NCBI RefSeq assembly: GCF_017873815.1
Contig: NZ_JAGGKQ010000012.1
Span: 1 to 64,000, forward strand
Source: Halorubrum alkaliphilum
GTDB taxonomy: Archaea > Halobacteriota > Halobacteria > Halobacteriales > Haloferacaceae
Direction of reading: 5' to 3'
Length of the DNA stretch: 64,000 nucleotides
The position numbers and the translations under genes were made by a program. The notes beneath the pieces are model-generated. The model saw only the letters and a list, made by a program, of their open reading frames with translations. It was not told the origin of the DNA and did no database searches. Numbering within the stretch: position 1 is the first letter of the stretch; each line of letters opens with the position of its first letter. Shown here in pieces: positions 17,504 through 26,102 of this stretch.

Positions 17504-17800
17504 ACCCGAGAGGAGGCCCCCGACGTTCAAAAGCACATTAGTTCGGGCGTCACGTCGGAGCGGGAGCGGGACACCCGATCGGTCCCATCTCGAACGCCAG
17601 AGCGACTCGATCCGCAAACGGGTCGCCCGCGACTCAGACGAGCCATATATAAGACGTGTCTCCCACCGTCGAAACGACTTATAAACCCTGCTGAAGAACG
17701 ACGCGCGACACGACGAACCCGCCCCTCGGATCGGCTCCGCGATACGGGCAACACGTACCGGACCGAAGGGCTGTTAATACTCGGGGTCCAACAGGCTATA
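17504..17800 (+). promoter_or_regulatory. promoter region between hemC and sufS
   Basis: Three TATA-like boxes on the + strand: ATATATAAG (17646-17654), ACTTATAAACC (17679-17689) and GTTAATAC (17773-17780). The last is about 24 bases before the sufS ATG and would give a leaderless mRNA; the earlier ones would give a 5' leader of over 90 bases. The hemC promoter must lie near 17525-17535 on the other strand, where I see no strong TATA box. Confidence 0.5.
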
Positions 17801-19078
17801 ATGGGAGTTCAGGAACAGTACCCGTTCGACGTCGAGGCGATCCGCGACGACTTCCCGATCCTCCAGCGGTCGGTCGGCGGCGATCCCGAGACGCCGGGCG
17901 AGGGGGACGGAGACGATACGCCACTCGTCTACCTCGACAACGCGGCGACGACACACACCCCGGAGCCGGTTGTCGAAGCGATGAGCGACTACTACCGAGG
18001 CTACAACTCCAACGTCCACCGGGGAATCCACCAGCTGAGCCAGGAGGCGAGCGTCGCGTACGAGGAGGCCCACGACACGGTCGCGGAGTTCATCGGCGCG
18101 TCTGGTCGCGAGGAAATCGTCTTCACCAAGAACACGACGGAGGCGATGAACCTCGTCGCGTACGCGTGGGGACTGGAGGAGCTCGGTCCGGGCGACAACG
18201 TTGTCCTCACCGAGATGGAACACCACGCGTCACTCGTCACGTGGCAACAGATCGGCAAGCGAACCGGAGCGGACGTCCGGTTCATCGAGGTGACCGAGGA
18301 GGGGACGCTCGACATGGCCGACGCGGCGGCGAAGATCGACGACGACACCGAGATGGTCTCCGTCGTCCACGTCTCGAACACGCTCGGGACGGTGAACCCG
18401 ATCCGCGAGCTGGCGGATCTGGCCCACGATCACGACTCGCTGATCTTCGCGGACGCGGCCCAGTCCGTCCCGAATCGGCCCGTCGACGTCGACGATCTGG
18501 ACGTCGACTTCCTCGCCTTTTCAGGTCACAAGACCGCCGGTCCGACCGGGATCGGTGTGCTCTACGGCCGCGAGGCGATTCTCGATTCGATGCAGCCGTA
18601 CCTCTACGGCGGCGACATGATCCGGAAGGTGACCTTCGAGGACTCGACGTGGGAAGACCTTCCGTGGAAGTTCGAGGCCGGCACCCCCTCTATCGCCGAA
18701 GGGATCGGTCTCGCGGCCGCCATCGACTACGTCGAGGAGATCGGTGTCGACCGGATCGAAGCCCACGAGCGGCTCCTCGCCGAGTACGCCTACGACGAGT
18801 TGGAAGCGCTCGGCGGCGTCGAGATCTACGGTCCGGCGGGCGACGAGCGCGGCGGCCTCGTCGCGTTCAACGTCGACGGCGTCCACGCACACGATCTATC
18901 CAGCATTCTCAACGACTTCGGCGTCGCGATCCGCGCCGGCGACCACTGTACACAGCCGCTCCACGACAAGATGGGCGTCGCCGCCTCCGTCCGAGCGTCC
19001 TTTTATATATACAACACCGTCGAGGAGGTTGACGCGCTCGTCGACGCGGTCGAGCAGGCACGGGATCTGTTCGCCTGA
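17801..19078 (+). CDS. sufS: cysteine desulfurase, SufS type
   Basis: 425 residues from ATG 17801; FDVEAIRDDFPIL is the usual SufS start. PLP enzyme that takes sulfur from cysteine for Fe-S clusters. VYLDNAATTHTPEPV, FTKNTTEAMNLV, EMEHHASLVTWQ, FADAAQSVPNRPVDV and the PLP-binding Lys in FSGHKTAGPTGIGV are present. The active-site Cys lies in AGDHCTQPLHDKMG, where class II SufS enzymes have HCAQP. There is a short acidic insertion (GDPETPGEGDGDD) before VYLDN. A scaffold of the SufU/IscU type lies 3.8 kb downstream; no sufBCD is in the window. Confidence 0.95.
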   Translation: MGVQEQYPFDVEAIRDDFPILQRSVGGDPETPGEGDGDDTPLVYLDNAATTHTPEPVVEAMSDYYRGYNSNVHRGIHQLSQEASVAYEEAHDTVAEFIGASGREEIVFTKNTTEAMNLVAYAWGLEELGPGDNVVLTEMEHHASLVTWQQIGKRTGADVRFIEVTEEGTLDMADAAAKIDDDTEMVSVVHVSNTLGTVNPIRELADLAHDHDSLIFADAAQSVPNRPVDVDDLDVDFLAFSGHKTAGPTGIGVLYGREAILDSMQPYLYGGDMIRKVTFEDSTWEDLPWKFEAGTPSIAEGIGLAAAIDYVEEIGVDRIEAHERLLAEYAYDELEALGGVEIYGPAGDERGGLVAFNVDGVHAHDLSSILNDFGVAIRAGDHCTQPLHDKMGVAASVRASFYIYNTVEEVDALVDAVEQARDLFA

Positions 19079-19148
19079 ACTACATCGGCGTCGAATCACC
19101 CGCGATCGTATTCGACTCTGGTTATCATCGGTGATGATCGAGGACTAC

Positions 19149-19157
19149 TTTTATATG
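19149..19157 (+). promoter_or_regulatory. TATA box of the PH-domain gene, with nearby palindrome
   Basis: CTTTTATATG about 28 bases before ATG 19183 supports a leaderless start there rather than at the TTG of 19159. Just upstream ATCATCGGTGATGAT (about 19127-19141) is a near-perfect inverted repeat, a possible operator. Confidence 0.5.
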
Positions 19158-19182
19158 TTTGTACGAAATTGATAATTCTCGT

Positions 19183-19599
19183 ATGCCAAGTAGTGCAGCG
19201 GAGTCAATAGCGTTGTTAGAGGGAGAAGAGATACGGCATGACGTCAGACCCGCCTGGTCAAAGTGGGGTAATCTACTATTGATCAGTGTAATCATGTCGT
19301 TTTTCCTGATCGGTCTCGTCGGACTCGTTTACGTTTGGCTAGCGCGTAAAAACCACAGGTACATCGTGACGAACGAACGAGTAGTGGAGGTCGCTGGCGT
19401 TCTCAGCACCGGTACCACAGAATACCGTATCAGTGACATTCGACAAGTACAGACTGGACAAGCGTTTGTTGAGGGACTACTTGGGCAGGGGAACATCCAA
19501 ATATCAACTGGAACGATGTCAGACATCGTGTTCGATGGCATTCCGGACTATCAGGCGGTGGCTAATTCGATAAGACAGGCACAGAAAGACATGGAATAG
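19183..19599 (+). CDS. PH-domain (bPH2, YdbS-like) membrane protein
   Basis: 138 residues. One strong hydrophobic hairpin (LLLISVIMSFFLIGLVGLVY) follows a soluble start, then HRYIVTNERVVEVAGVLSTG and a DIRQVQTGQAFVEGLLGQGN segment typical of the bacterial-type PH domain at the inner face of the membrane. Codon use is more A+T-rich than the neighbours, suggesting recent arrival or low expression. Function unknown; PH proteins of this kind are often stress or membrane-homeostasis factors. Confidence 0.75.
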   Translation: MPSSAAESIALLEGEEIRHDVRPAWSKWGNLLLISVIMSFFLIGLVGLVYVWLARKNHRYIVTNERVVEVAGVLSTGTTEYRISDIRQVQTGQAFVEGLLGQGNIQISTGTMSDIVFDGIPDYQAVANSIRQAQKDME

Positions 19600-19762
19600 C
19601 TCGGCTGTAGCCGCTCCGATCGATCCACCCGTTTTGACTTTCATCAGCTGTCAAGTCGAGTGTCTCGTGGCTTGATCCCGAAGCGGTTCGCGGGAGCCAG
19701 TTGGGAACGCTCGTATGCCTTGTTAGCCACTCTAGATTAGTCTTCGCACGGGATCGTTGCTC

Positions 19763-21847
19763 TCACCGGAGCTCCGGCGGACGCTCGCCGACGAGCATCG
19801 GGACGTGCTCGGGATCGCCGGCCGGGTCGAATCCGAACGCCTCGCCGTAGAAAGCGAACTCGGCTTCGTGCGCCCGGGCGATGTTGTCGGCGTCGCGGAA
19901 CCCGTGGCGCTCCTCGGGGAACTCGACGTAGGCGTACGGCGTGTCGTTCGCGACGAGCGCGTCGATCATCGCCCCCGCCTGCGCGGGCGGCACCACCTCG
20001 TCTTTACCACCCTGTAACAACAGCAGCGGGGCGGAGATCCCCTCGGCGTGATACAGCGGGGAGCGCTCGCGGTACGTCTCCTCGGCCGCCGGGAGCGGGC
20101 CGACTAGCCCGTCGAGGTAACGCGACTCGAACTTGTGGGTGTCGGCGGAGAGCGCGGCCAGATCGGCGACGCCGTAGTAGCTCGCGCCGGCATCGAACGT
20201 GTCGTGGAAGGCGAGCGCACAGAGGACGGCGTACCCTCCAGCGCTCCCGCCAGAGATGGCGAGTCGGTCCGGATCCGCTAGGCCCTCCGCCGCGGCGTAG
20301 CGGGCGGCGTTCACGCAGTCGAGGGTGTCGCGGACCCCCCACTGCCCGTCGAGCGCGTCGCGGTACGCGCGGCCGTACCCCGTCGACCCGCGGTAGTTCA
20401 CGTCGAGCACCGCGACCCCGCGAGTCGTGAGGAACTGCGTCGACGTCGACAGCGTCGCCTCCGACCGGCTGGTCGGGCCGCCGTGTACCTTCACGACGAG
20501 CGGCGGGCGCTCGGTGTCGGAATCAGGACCATCGGCGTCGGGGGCCTCGACGTCCGGGTTGTGTGGCGGGTAGTAGTGGGCGTGCGCGACGGTGTCGTCC
20601 GCGCCGACGGCGTCGCCGGTCGGAAAGACGACCGACTCCGGCGTCGAGACGTACGCCGGAGCGATCGGGTCGTCGGTGGACTCACGGAGCCGACGGGGTT
20701 CGCCGAAGCCATCACTCCCCTCGTCCCCCGTACCGTTCGGCTCGGGAGACTCCGGCGACCACTCGACGACCGCGCTCGGGGCGTCCGGTCGGTGGCCGAG
20801 GAAGACGACGCGGTCGCCGTCCGATCGGATCGACGCCGGTCGAAACGACGTGTACGGGAGATCGGGGTCGACGATCTCCCCGGTGCTCGGATCGAGCAGG
20901 CGGAGGCTCGGCTCGCCGTCGACGGTATACAGGGTCGCGATCCGGCCGTCGTCGAGGAAGGCGAACGTCGATACCCCCACGAGCCACATCGGGACTCCGA
21001 ACTCCGCGTCCGCCGGATGGAGGTTCTCAGCGGAGCCATCAGCGATCCGGTAGAGGTTCCACCAGCCGGTCCGGTCGGAGACCGCGTGCAGGACGCCGTC
21101 GGGCGACCACGCGGGCGAGCACACCGACTCATCGGGACCGCCGAGCGCAACCGTTTCGGAGCCGGAGACGACCTCTCCTTCGGCGTCGAGGTCCGCCACG
21201 ACGAGTTCGGTTCCGTCCCACGGCATGTTCGGGTGATCCCAGCGGAGGTACGCGATCCGGTCGCCGTCGGGAGCGGGCCGCGGGGCCGCATAGAAGTCGT
21301 GGCCCTCGGCGATGACGGCCGGATCATCCGGATCGTCCTCGTCACCGGGATACAGCGGGACTCGGACGAGTTCGTTCGCCGGCTCGTCGTCGGTTCCGGG
21401 GCCGACGTGTCGCTCGCGGACCGCGTAGACGATGTCGCCGCCGGGGCCGACCGCCATGTCCGCGTATCGGAGCGCGAGCGGCTCCGGGGGCTCGGGCGTG
21501 ATCGGCGTCGGTTCCGTGCTCCCATCGACCGGAAGCCGATGGAGACGCTGGTCGTCCATGCTCGCGACGACGAGGTCATCGCCCGCGACGGCGAAGTCGC
21601 CGCCGCCGTACTGGTGCACGAGGGTTCTGACGTCGAAGCCCTCCGGAGTGATCTCGTCGTGGTCGGGGGTGTCGTCCGAACCACCGAGCGCGGTCCGACA
21701 GACGACGCCGCGACCGCCCTCGGACGGTCGTCGTTCGAGCCAGTACGCGTACCCGTCCGCGACGTGGACGCTCCCGAAGCCGCGACCACCCTCGGCGACA
21801 TCCTCGGGGGCGATCGGCGACGGCCACTCGCCATATGGTGTCGACAT
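19763..21847 (-). CDS. S9-family serine peptidase (prolyl oligopeptidase / acylaminoacyl-peptidase type)
   Basis: 694 residues from ATG 21847; the open frame continues upstream but loses the acidic bias. The N-terminal two thirds are a beta-propeller of WD/Kelch-like blades; the C-terminal third is an alpha/beta hydrolase. Catalytic Ser in AISGGSAGGYAVL (GxSxGG), Asp in LLLQGGKDEVVPP and His in FPEERHGFRD are all present, with VKVHGGPTSRSEATL as the oxyanion strand. Cleaves short peptides in the cytoplasm; no signal peptide. It is divergent to a receiver-like gene. Confidence 0.92.
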   Translation of the reverse strand: MSTPYGEWPSPIAPEDVAEGGRGFGSVHVADGYAYWLERRPSEGGRGVVCRTALGGSDDTPDHDEITPEGFDVRTLVHQYGGGDFAVAGDDLVVASMDDQRLHRLPVDGSTEPTPITPEPPEPLALRYADMAVGPGGDIVYAVRERHVGPGTDDEPANELVRVPLYPGDEDDPDDPAVIAEGHDFYAAPRPAPDGDRIAYLRWDHPNMPWDGTELVVADLDAEGEVVSGSETVALGGPDESVCSPAWSPDGVLHAVSDRTGWWNLYRIADGSAENLHPADAEFGVPMWLVGVSTFAFLDDGRIATLYTVDGEPSLRLLDPSTGEIVDPDLPYTSFRPASIRSDGDRVVFLGHRPDAPSAVVEWSPESPEPNGTGDEGSDGFGEPRRLRESTDDPIAPAYVSTPESVVFPTGDAVGADDTVAHAHYYPPHNPDVEAPDADGPDSDTERPPLVVKVHGGPTSRSEATLSTSTQFLTTRGVAVLDVNYRGSTGYGRAYRDALDGQWGVRDTLDCVNAARYAAAEGLADPDRLAISGGSAGGYAVLCALAFHDTFDAGASYYGVADLAALSADTHKFESRYLDGLVGPLPAAEETYRERSPLYHAEGISAPLLLLQGGKDEVVPPAQAGAMIDALVANDTPYAYVEFPEERHGFRDADNIARAHEAEFAFYGEAFGFDPAGDPEHVPMLVGERPPELR

Positions 21848-22087
21848 GGCCGACTGATCGCCGCCGGCCGACTTAAATATGGACGGGTCGGTGAGTGCTA
21901 GGAGGAGACAACGGACCGGGACCGCGGAACCCGTCTCCGTCCGTTGATCTGAGCTCCAACCGGGGCGTATCGGACGTGATATGACATCTCGTACCCCTCG
22001 ATCTCGGCCGTATAGAGCCATGACAACCCGGATCGCACAATTCTTATTATGATACCGGGAGAAACACGACCACTGGAGAGAAGATTT

Positions 22088-22101
22088 ACTACATACGTAG
22101 T
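22088..22101. promoter_or_regulatory. palindrome ACTAC-ATAC-GTAGT upstream of the receiver-like gene
   Basis: A perfect 5-base inverted repeat around a 4-base spacer, about 42 bases before ATG 22143, between that gene and the S9 peptidase gene. The spacer 21848-22142 otherwise has only TATA-like words (TTCTTATTATG near 22041). A regulator binding site is a guess. Confidence 0.3.
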
Positions 22102-22142
22102 AGCTTCCGCCGGAGACGACGCCTCGTGCTGGAACAACTATC

Positions 22143-22733
22143 ATGACTGACCGACCATACTCGAACGCGCACGGAACCGCCCCACGAACGACCGCCGACA
22201 CCGACCGATCTATTAACACTGATCGAGGTGCCGATACCGACCGGGAAGTCGACGCTGACGAGGATCCATCGGTCGACCTCCTCCACGTCGAACCGGATCC
22301 GCGGGCCGCGGAGGTGGTGGCGGCGTTCATCGACTGGGGGCTCGACGACGTGACCGTCGAGTCAGTCGATCGGCTCGCCGACGCGCTCGGAGTCGTCGGC
22401 GACGTCGACTGCGTGGTAACGGAACACCGACTCCCGGACGGAACCGGCGTCGAACTGGTCAAGTACGCGCGCGGACGGGACGTTCGAACGCCGATCCTGT
22501 TTCACACGACCTGTCACGACTCGCTCGTCGAGTCGGACGCTATCAGTGCGGGCGCGGACGCGTACGTCAGAAAGCGGTCGAACGCGGGACAGTACGACTG
22601 TCTCCTGAGGGCGATCCGCGGGCACGTCCGGACGGCGGGAAGCGGGGACGCCAAACCCGGTCCGTCGGACTCGACGCACGCCCCGGCCGGCCGATCCGAG
22701 TCGGCACCGATGCCGTTGCTGTCCGAGGAGTAG
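22143..22733 (+). CDS. receiver-like (response-regulator) protein with altered phospho-site
   Basis: 196 residues. After a Thr/Asp-rich start, residues 42-165 follow the CheY-type pattern: VDLLHVEPDPRAAEVVAAF, then DCVVTEHRLPDGTGVELV, TPILFHTTCHD (Thr/His site) and SAGADAYVRKRSNAG with the conserved Lys. At the phospho-acceptor position the usual Asp (in DxxMPGMDG) is a Glu in VVTEHRLPDG. The protein may therefore be unphosphorylated or constitutively active-like. No output domain. Stand-alone receiver proteins are very common in haloarchaea. Confidence 0.75.
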   Translation: MTDRPYSNAHGTAPRTTADTDRSINTDRGADTDREVDADEDPSVDLLHVEPDPRAAEVVAAFIDWGLDDVTVESVDRLADALGVVGDVDCVVTEHRLPDGTGVELVKYARGRDVRTPILFHTTCHDSLVESDAISAGADAYVRKRSNAGQYDCLLRAIRGHVRTAGSGDAKPGPSDSTHAPAGRSESAPMPLLSEE

Positions 22734-22767
22734 TGGTCGGCAGGCGGCCGGCGAAACCCCTCCGAGC

Positions 22768-22811
22768 GCGACCGACGGAACCCTTTTGAGCGACCGACGG
22801 AACCCTTTTGA
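22768..22811 (+). repeat. 22-bp perfect tandem duplication before the SufU-like gene
   Basis: GCGACCGACGGAACCCTTTT plus GA occurs twice without a mismatch (22768-22789 and 22790-22811), followed by GCGCGACCGG. It ends 26 bases before ATG 22838, so each copy carries a CCCTTTTGA that could serve as a weak TATA element, giving tandem promoters. Confidence 0.6.
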
Positions 22812-22837
22812 GCGCGACCGGCGTACGCGAGAGCAGT

Positions 22838-23257
22838 ATGGGACTGGGCTCGGATATGTACCGGCAGCAGATCCTCGATCACTACAAGAACCCCCGTAAC
22901 TACGGGGAACTCGAGGACCCGGACTTCACACACGTCGGCGAGAACCCCTCCTGTGGCGACACGATCAAGGTGGAGATCGGACTCGACGACGCGGAAGAGG
23001 AGATCGAGGCGGTGCGGTTCACCGGCGACGGCTGTGCGATCTCGATGGCCTCAGCGAGCATGCTCTCCGAACGACTCCACGGGATGACGATCGAGGAGTT
23101 GGAGGCGCTCGACACCGAGGACGTCACGGAGATGCTGGGCGTCGACATCTCGCCGATGCGGGTCAAATGCGCCGTGCTCGGTCGGCAGGTGGCTCAGGAC
23201 GGCTCGAAGATCCACCGTGGCGAGCTCGATCCCGATCGGACTCGGACGGAGGAGTAG
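22838..23257 (+). CDS. sufU: Fe-S cluster assembly scaffold, SufU/IscU type
   Basis: 139 residues from ATG 22838. Cluster and zinc ligands are Cys39 with Asp41 (ENPSCGDTI), Cys66 (FTGDGCAISMAS) and Cys111 (RVKCAVLGRQ), the canonical set. QQILDHYKNPRNYGELEDP is the family's N-terminal signature. The spacing of the cysteines suits SufU, which carries sulfur from SufS, encoded 3.8 kb upstream on the same strand. Acidic tail of about 15 residues. Confidence 0.9.
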   Translation: MGLGSDMYRQQILDHYKNPRNYGELEDPDFTHVGENPSCGDTIKVEIGLDDAEEEIEAVRFTGDGCAISMASASMLSERLHGMTIEELEALDTEDVTEMLGVDISPMRVKCAVLGRQVAQDGSKIHRGELDPDRTRTEE

Positions 23258-23330
23258 TCCGAGCGGACGAGGAGTCGGGGACCGAGCCGAGCCCACCGCC
23301 TTTTTGCGCGTGAACCACGTTCGAACGCGT

Positions 23331-24017
23331 ATGAGCGACGGGTTCGACAAGGAGGCCGAACGCGAGAAGCTCCGCGAGAAGTTCGCGGAGGACGAGGAGC
23401 AACGCGAACACACCCAGCGGATGTCCGAGCTACTCCTACAGGGTGCGACGATGACGAACCGCCACTGTGACGCGTGTGGCGATCCGATATTCCGACACGA
23501 CGGACAGGAGTTCTGTCCCACCTGTCACGCCACCGAGGCGGGCTACGCGGTCCCGGCGGGCGGCGGACAGGTGCCGACGGGGGAGACCCCGGACGACGCG
23601 GCCGTGAACGAGTCGCCCGCGACAACGGATCGGACGGCTGGGAGTCCGGAAGGCGTCGAGCCGGCGACATCGGCTCGTAACCCACAGTCGGCGGAACCAA
23701 CACGTGACCCACAGTCGGCGGAACCAGCACGTGACCCACAGTCGGGGTCCGCGCCGCGTCCGGACTCGACGACCACGGATCGTTCGGAGTCGGCGACGAC
23801 CGCCGCCGGTACCTCGATGTCCTCGACCGCAGCCGGGGTTCGGTCCGAGGAGAGCGACGGCTCACCGGGTGGGATCGACGACGCCCGAGCGTCGCTCACG
23901 CGGACGCTGACACGCTTCGCCCGGGCGGCGGAGGAAACCGACGACCCGCGCCGGGCCCGCGACCACCTCGAAGCGGCGCGAGAGGCCGCCGAGGTGCTCG
24001 CGGCACTTGACCGGTAA
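23331..24017 (+). CDS. ZNRD2/Sjogren-scleroderma-autoantigen-1-like zinc protein
   Basis: 228 residues from ATG 23331. Residues 1-60 have a charged helix (EREKLREKFAEDEEQREHTQ), ELLLQGATMTNRHCDACGDP and FCPTCHA: a CxxC...CxxC zinc ribbon as in the p27/ZNRD2 family. The middle is low complexity with a 27-base in-frame tandem repeat (9 residues, PQSAEPTRD) in 2.5 copies near 23680-23745. The end is a helical hairpin (RASLTRTLTRFARAAEET, then HLEAAREAAEVLAALDR). Function unknown. Confidence 0.8.
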   Translation: MSDGFDKEAEREKLREKFAEDEEQREHTQRMSELLLQGATMTNRHCDACGDPIFRHDGQEFCPTCHATEAGYAVPAGGGQVPTGETPDDAAVNESPATTDRTAGSPEGVEPATSARNPQSAEPTRDPQSAEPARDPQSGSAPRPDSTTTDRSESATTAAGTSMSSTAAGVRSEESDGSPGGIDDARASLTRTLTRFARAAEETDDPRRARDHLEAAREAAEVLAALDR

Positions 24018-24024
24018 CCCACCG

Positions 24025-25386
24025 TCACCGGCCGCTTTCGACGGCCTGCCGCATCTCCTCGGCGAGCCGCTCGGCGCGGTCGGCGTCGGCGGACTCGGCG
24101 TAGATCCGGATCTTCGGCTCCGTGCCCGAGGGGCGCACGAGCACCCACGCGTCGCCGTAGTCGAGCCGGTAGCCGTCGGTCGTGTTCGGGGTCGCCGCCG
24201 ACGTCTCGACGTAGGCCCGGGCCGCGGACAGCATCTCCTCACGCTCGTCGGCGTCGTCGTACTCGGCGTTGATGCGGACGAAGTGGTAGTCGGTGTACGG
24301 CGCGACGACCTCGCTGACCGGCTCGTCGGCGGCCGCGAGCAGTTCGAGGAACTTCGCGCCGATGTACGCGCCGTCCCGGGAGAGCCGGTACGGCGGGAAG
24401 AACACGCCGCCGTTCCCCTCGCCGGCGATGGGGACGTGAACGTCCTCCGCGTACAGCTCCCGTGTCCGCGTGATGATGTTCGTCGCGCCGATTGGCGTCA
24501 GCTCCAGGTCGGCGTCGTTGTCGGCACAGACGTCGACGAGTCGCTGAGAGACGTTGACGGCGCTGACGACCGCGTCGCCTGGCTTCAGGGCGTCGTCGGC
24601 GAGCGCCGCGAAGGAGGTGTCACCGTCGACGACCGAGCCGGTCTCGTCGACGAACACCGCCCGATCCGCGTCGCCGTCGTGGGCGATCCCCACGTCGGCG
24701 TCGCTGGTCGCGACGAGCCGCGAGAGCGCGGTCAGGTTCTCGGGGACGGGTTCGGACTCCCGACCGGGGAAGTGGCCGTCGGGCGTCGCGTTCACGGTTA
24801 GCACCTCACAGCCGAGTTCGCGGTAGATGCGGGGAGAACTGACCGAGGCGGCCCCGTGTCCGGGATCGACCGCGACCGTGAGACCCGCGTCGGCGATGCC
24901 ATCCCGGTCGACCGCGTCGATCAGCTGGTCCGCGTAGTCGTCGACGACGCCCTCGACGCGGGTCGTCGTTCCCGCTCCGCGCCAGTCCGTGTGGTCGTAG
25001 TCGTCGTCGAGCACGCGTCGCTCGATCCGTTCGAGCACGTCGACCGACAGCTCGACCCCGTCGTCGCCGACGAGTTTGATACCGTTGAACTCCGGCGGAT
25101 TGTGCGAGGCGGTGACGAGCACACAGGGGACCCCGGTCGACTCGCAGTAGTGGCCGACCGCCGGCGTGGGAGCGACGCCCAGCCGGTCGACGTCGCAGCC
25201 GACGGCGGCGAGCCCGCTCGCGGCCGCGTTGGCGAACAGCTCGCCGGTCGTCCGGGTGTCGCGGGCGACGGCGACCCGGTCGGCGCCCCACGTCGTTCCG
25301 GCCGCCTTCGCGATGTCGAGGACCAGCTCCGGCGTGAGGTACCGCAACGCGACCCCGCGAATGCCGCTGGATCCGAACAGCTCCAT
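24025..25386 (-). CDS. glmM: phosphoglucosamine mutase / phosphohexomutase
   Basis: 453 residues from ATG 25386 (MELFGSSGIRGVALRY). Interconverts sugar 1- and 6-phosphates for UDP-GlcNAc or glycan precursors. The phosphoserine loop is LVTASHNPPEFNGI (Ser94), the Mg2+ loop IAHDGDADRAVFVD, the sugar loop IAGEGNGGVFF and the phosphate-binding loop LVRPSGTEPKIRIY. All four domains are complete. Substrate specificity between glucosamine, mannose and glucose phosphates cannot be fixed from the motifs. Confidence 0.92.
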   Translation of the reverse strand: MELFGSSGIRGVALRYLTPELVLDIAKAAGTTWGADRVAVARDTRTTGELFANAAASGLAAVGCDVDRLGVAPTPAVGHYCESTGVPCVLVTASHNPPEFNGIKLVGDDGVELSVDVLERIERRVLDDDYDHTDWRGAGTTTRVEGVVDDYADQLIDAVDRDGIADAGLTVAVDPGHGAASVSSPRIYRELGCEVLTVNATPDGHFPGRESEPVPENLTALSRLVATSDADVGIAHDGDADRAVFVDETGSVVDGDTSFAALADDALKPGDAVVSAVNVSQRLVDVCADNDADLELTPIGATNIITRTRELYAEDVHVPIAGEGNGGVFFPPYRLSRDGAYIGAKFLELLAAADEPVSEVVAPYTDYHFVRINAEYDDADEREEMLSAARAYVETSAATPNTTDGYRLDYGDAWVLVRPSGTEPKIRIYAESADADRAERLAEEMRQAVESGR

Positions 25387-25463
25387 GGACGGTCTTGCGC
25401 CGGCCGACGGGAAAGCCGTTCCGAACGCGTGTGGTTGAAACCCGCGCCGCCCGTAGCGGTTCC

Positions 25464-26066
25464 ATGACGCGATCACGACGGGAACTGCTCTCCCGCGCCG
25501 GCGGCGCGCTCGCCGCGGTCGGGACGACTGCCGCGGCCGGATGCCTCGACTTCGCGGCCGGCGACGGACCGCAGGGCCCGGAGGGAACACCGGCGACGTT
25601 GTCGTGTACCGACGAGGAGTTCGTCCGGCTGGAGGCCCCCTTTTCCGAGCCGGTCGAGACGCGAACCGTCGAGGCGAACGGGACGCGGGTCGAGCTCTCC
25701 ACCGAAGGAACGTCCGAGACGTACGGGTCGTCGCTCCGGCTCGTGTTGCGGAACAACGGCGACGCGGCGGTCGCCACGCGCGGAGAACACGCCTACTCGA
25801 TCCAGCGACGAACCGGGGCCGGATGGCAGGAGGTCCGGGGCTCGCCGACCGGCGAGCCCGTCGAGCTCCCCCGGGAGGACCGGTCGCTCGCGACCAACGG
25901 AACCTATAGCTGGTCCGTCACGTTGGAGGAGGACGCGCTCGCGTCGGGAGTTCCCGGCACTGAAATCGCCGTTTGTCCGCCACTGGGGCCGGGGACACAC
26001 CGGTTCGTCTACTGGGGGGTCGTCGACGCCGCACCGGTCGGTATCGAGTTCGAACTCGTCGGGTGA
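25464..26066 (+). CDS. Tat-exported lipoprotein, unknown function
   Basis: 200 residues from ATG 25464. Signal MTRSRRELLSRAGG with twin Arg, an Ala-rich core and lipobox TAAAGC (Cys about 29) predict Tat export and lipid attachment on the outer face. The mature part is a single beta-sandwich-like domain (SLRLVLRNNGDAAVAT, ending GTHRFVYWGVVDA) similar to immunoglobulin-like extracellular domains. Two later Cys (about 48 and 173) could pair. No enzyme motif. Confidence 0.8.
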   Translation: MTRSRRELLSRAGGALAAVGTTAAAGCLDFAAGDGPQGPEGTPATLSCTDEEFVRLEAPFSEPVETRTVEANGTRVELSTEGTSETYGSSLRLVLRNNGDAAVATRGEHAYSIQRRTGAGWQEVRGSPTGEPVELPREDRSLATNGTYSWSVTLEEDALASGVPGTEIAVCPPLGPGTHRFVYWGVVDAAPVGIEFELVG

Positions 26067-26102
26067 GTTGCGCAGCGACGGGTCCGAACCCGACGACCAC
26101 CC

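Noticed and set aside
17273-17800. N-terminal extension of SufS by 176 residues
   Set aside because: It overlaps hemC on the other strand and several TATA boxes; SufS proteins start as at 17801.
21848-22462. N-terminal extension of the S9 peptidase by 205 residues
   Set aside because: Ser/Arg-rich, no acidic bias, and it would run through the spacer and into the divergent receiver-like gene; ATG 21847 starts the propeller.
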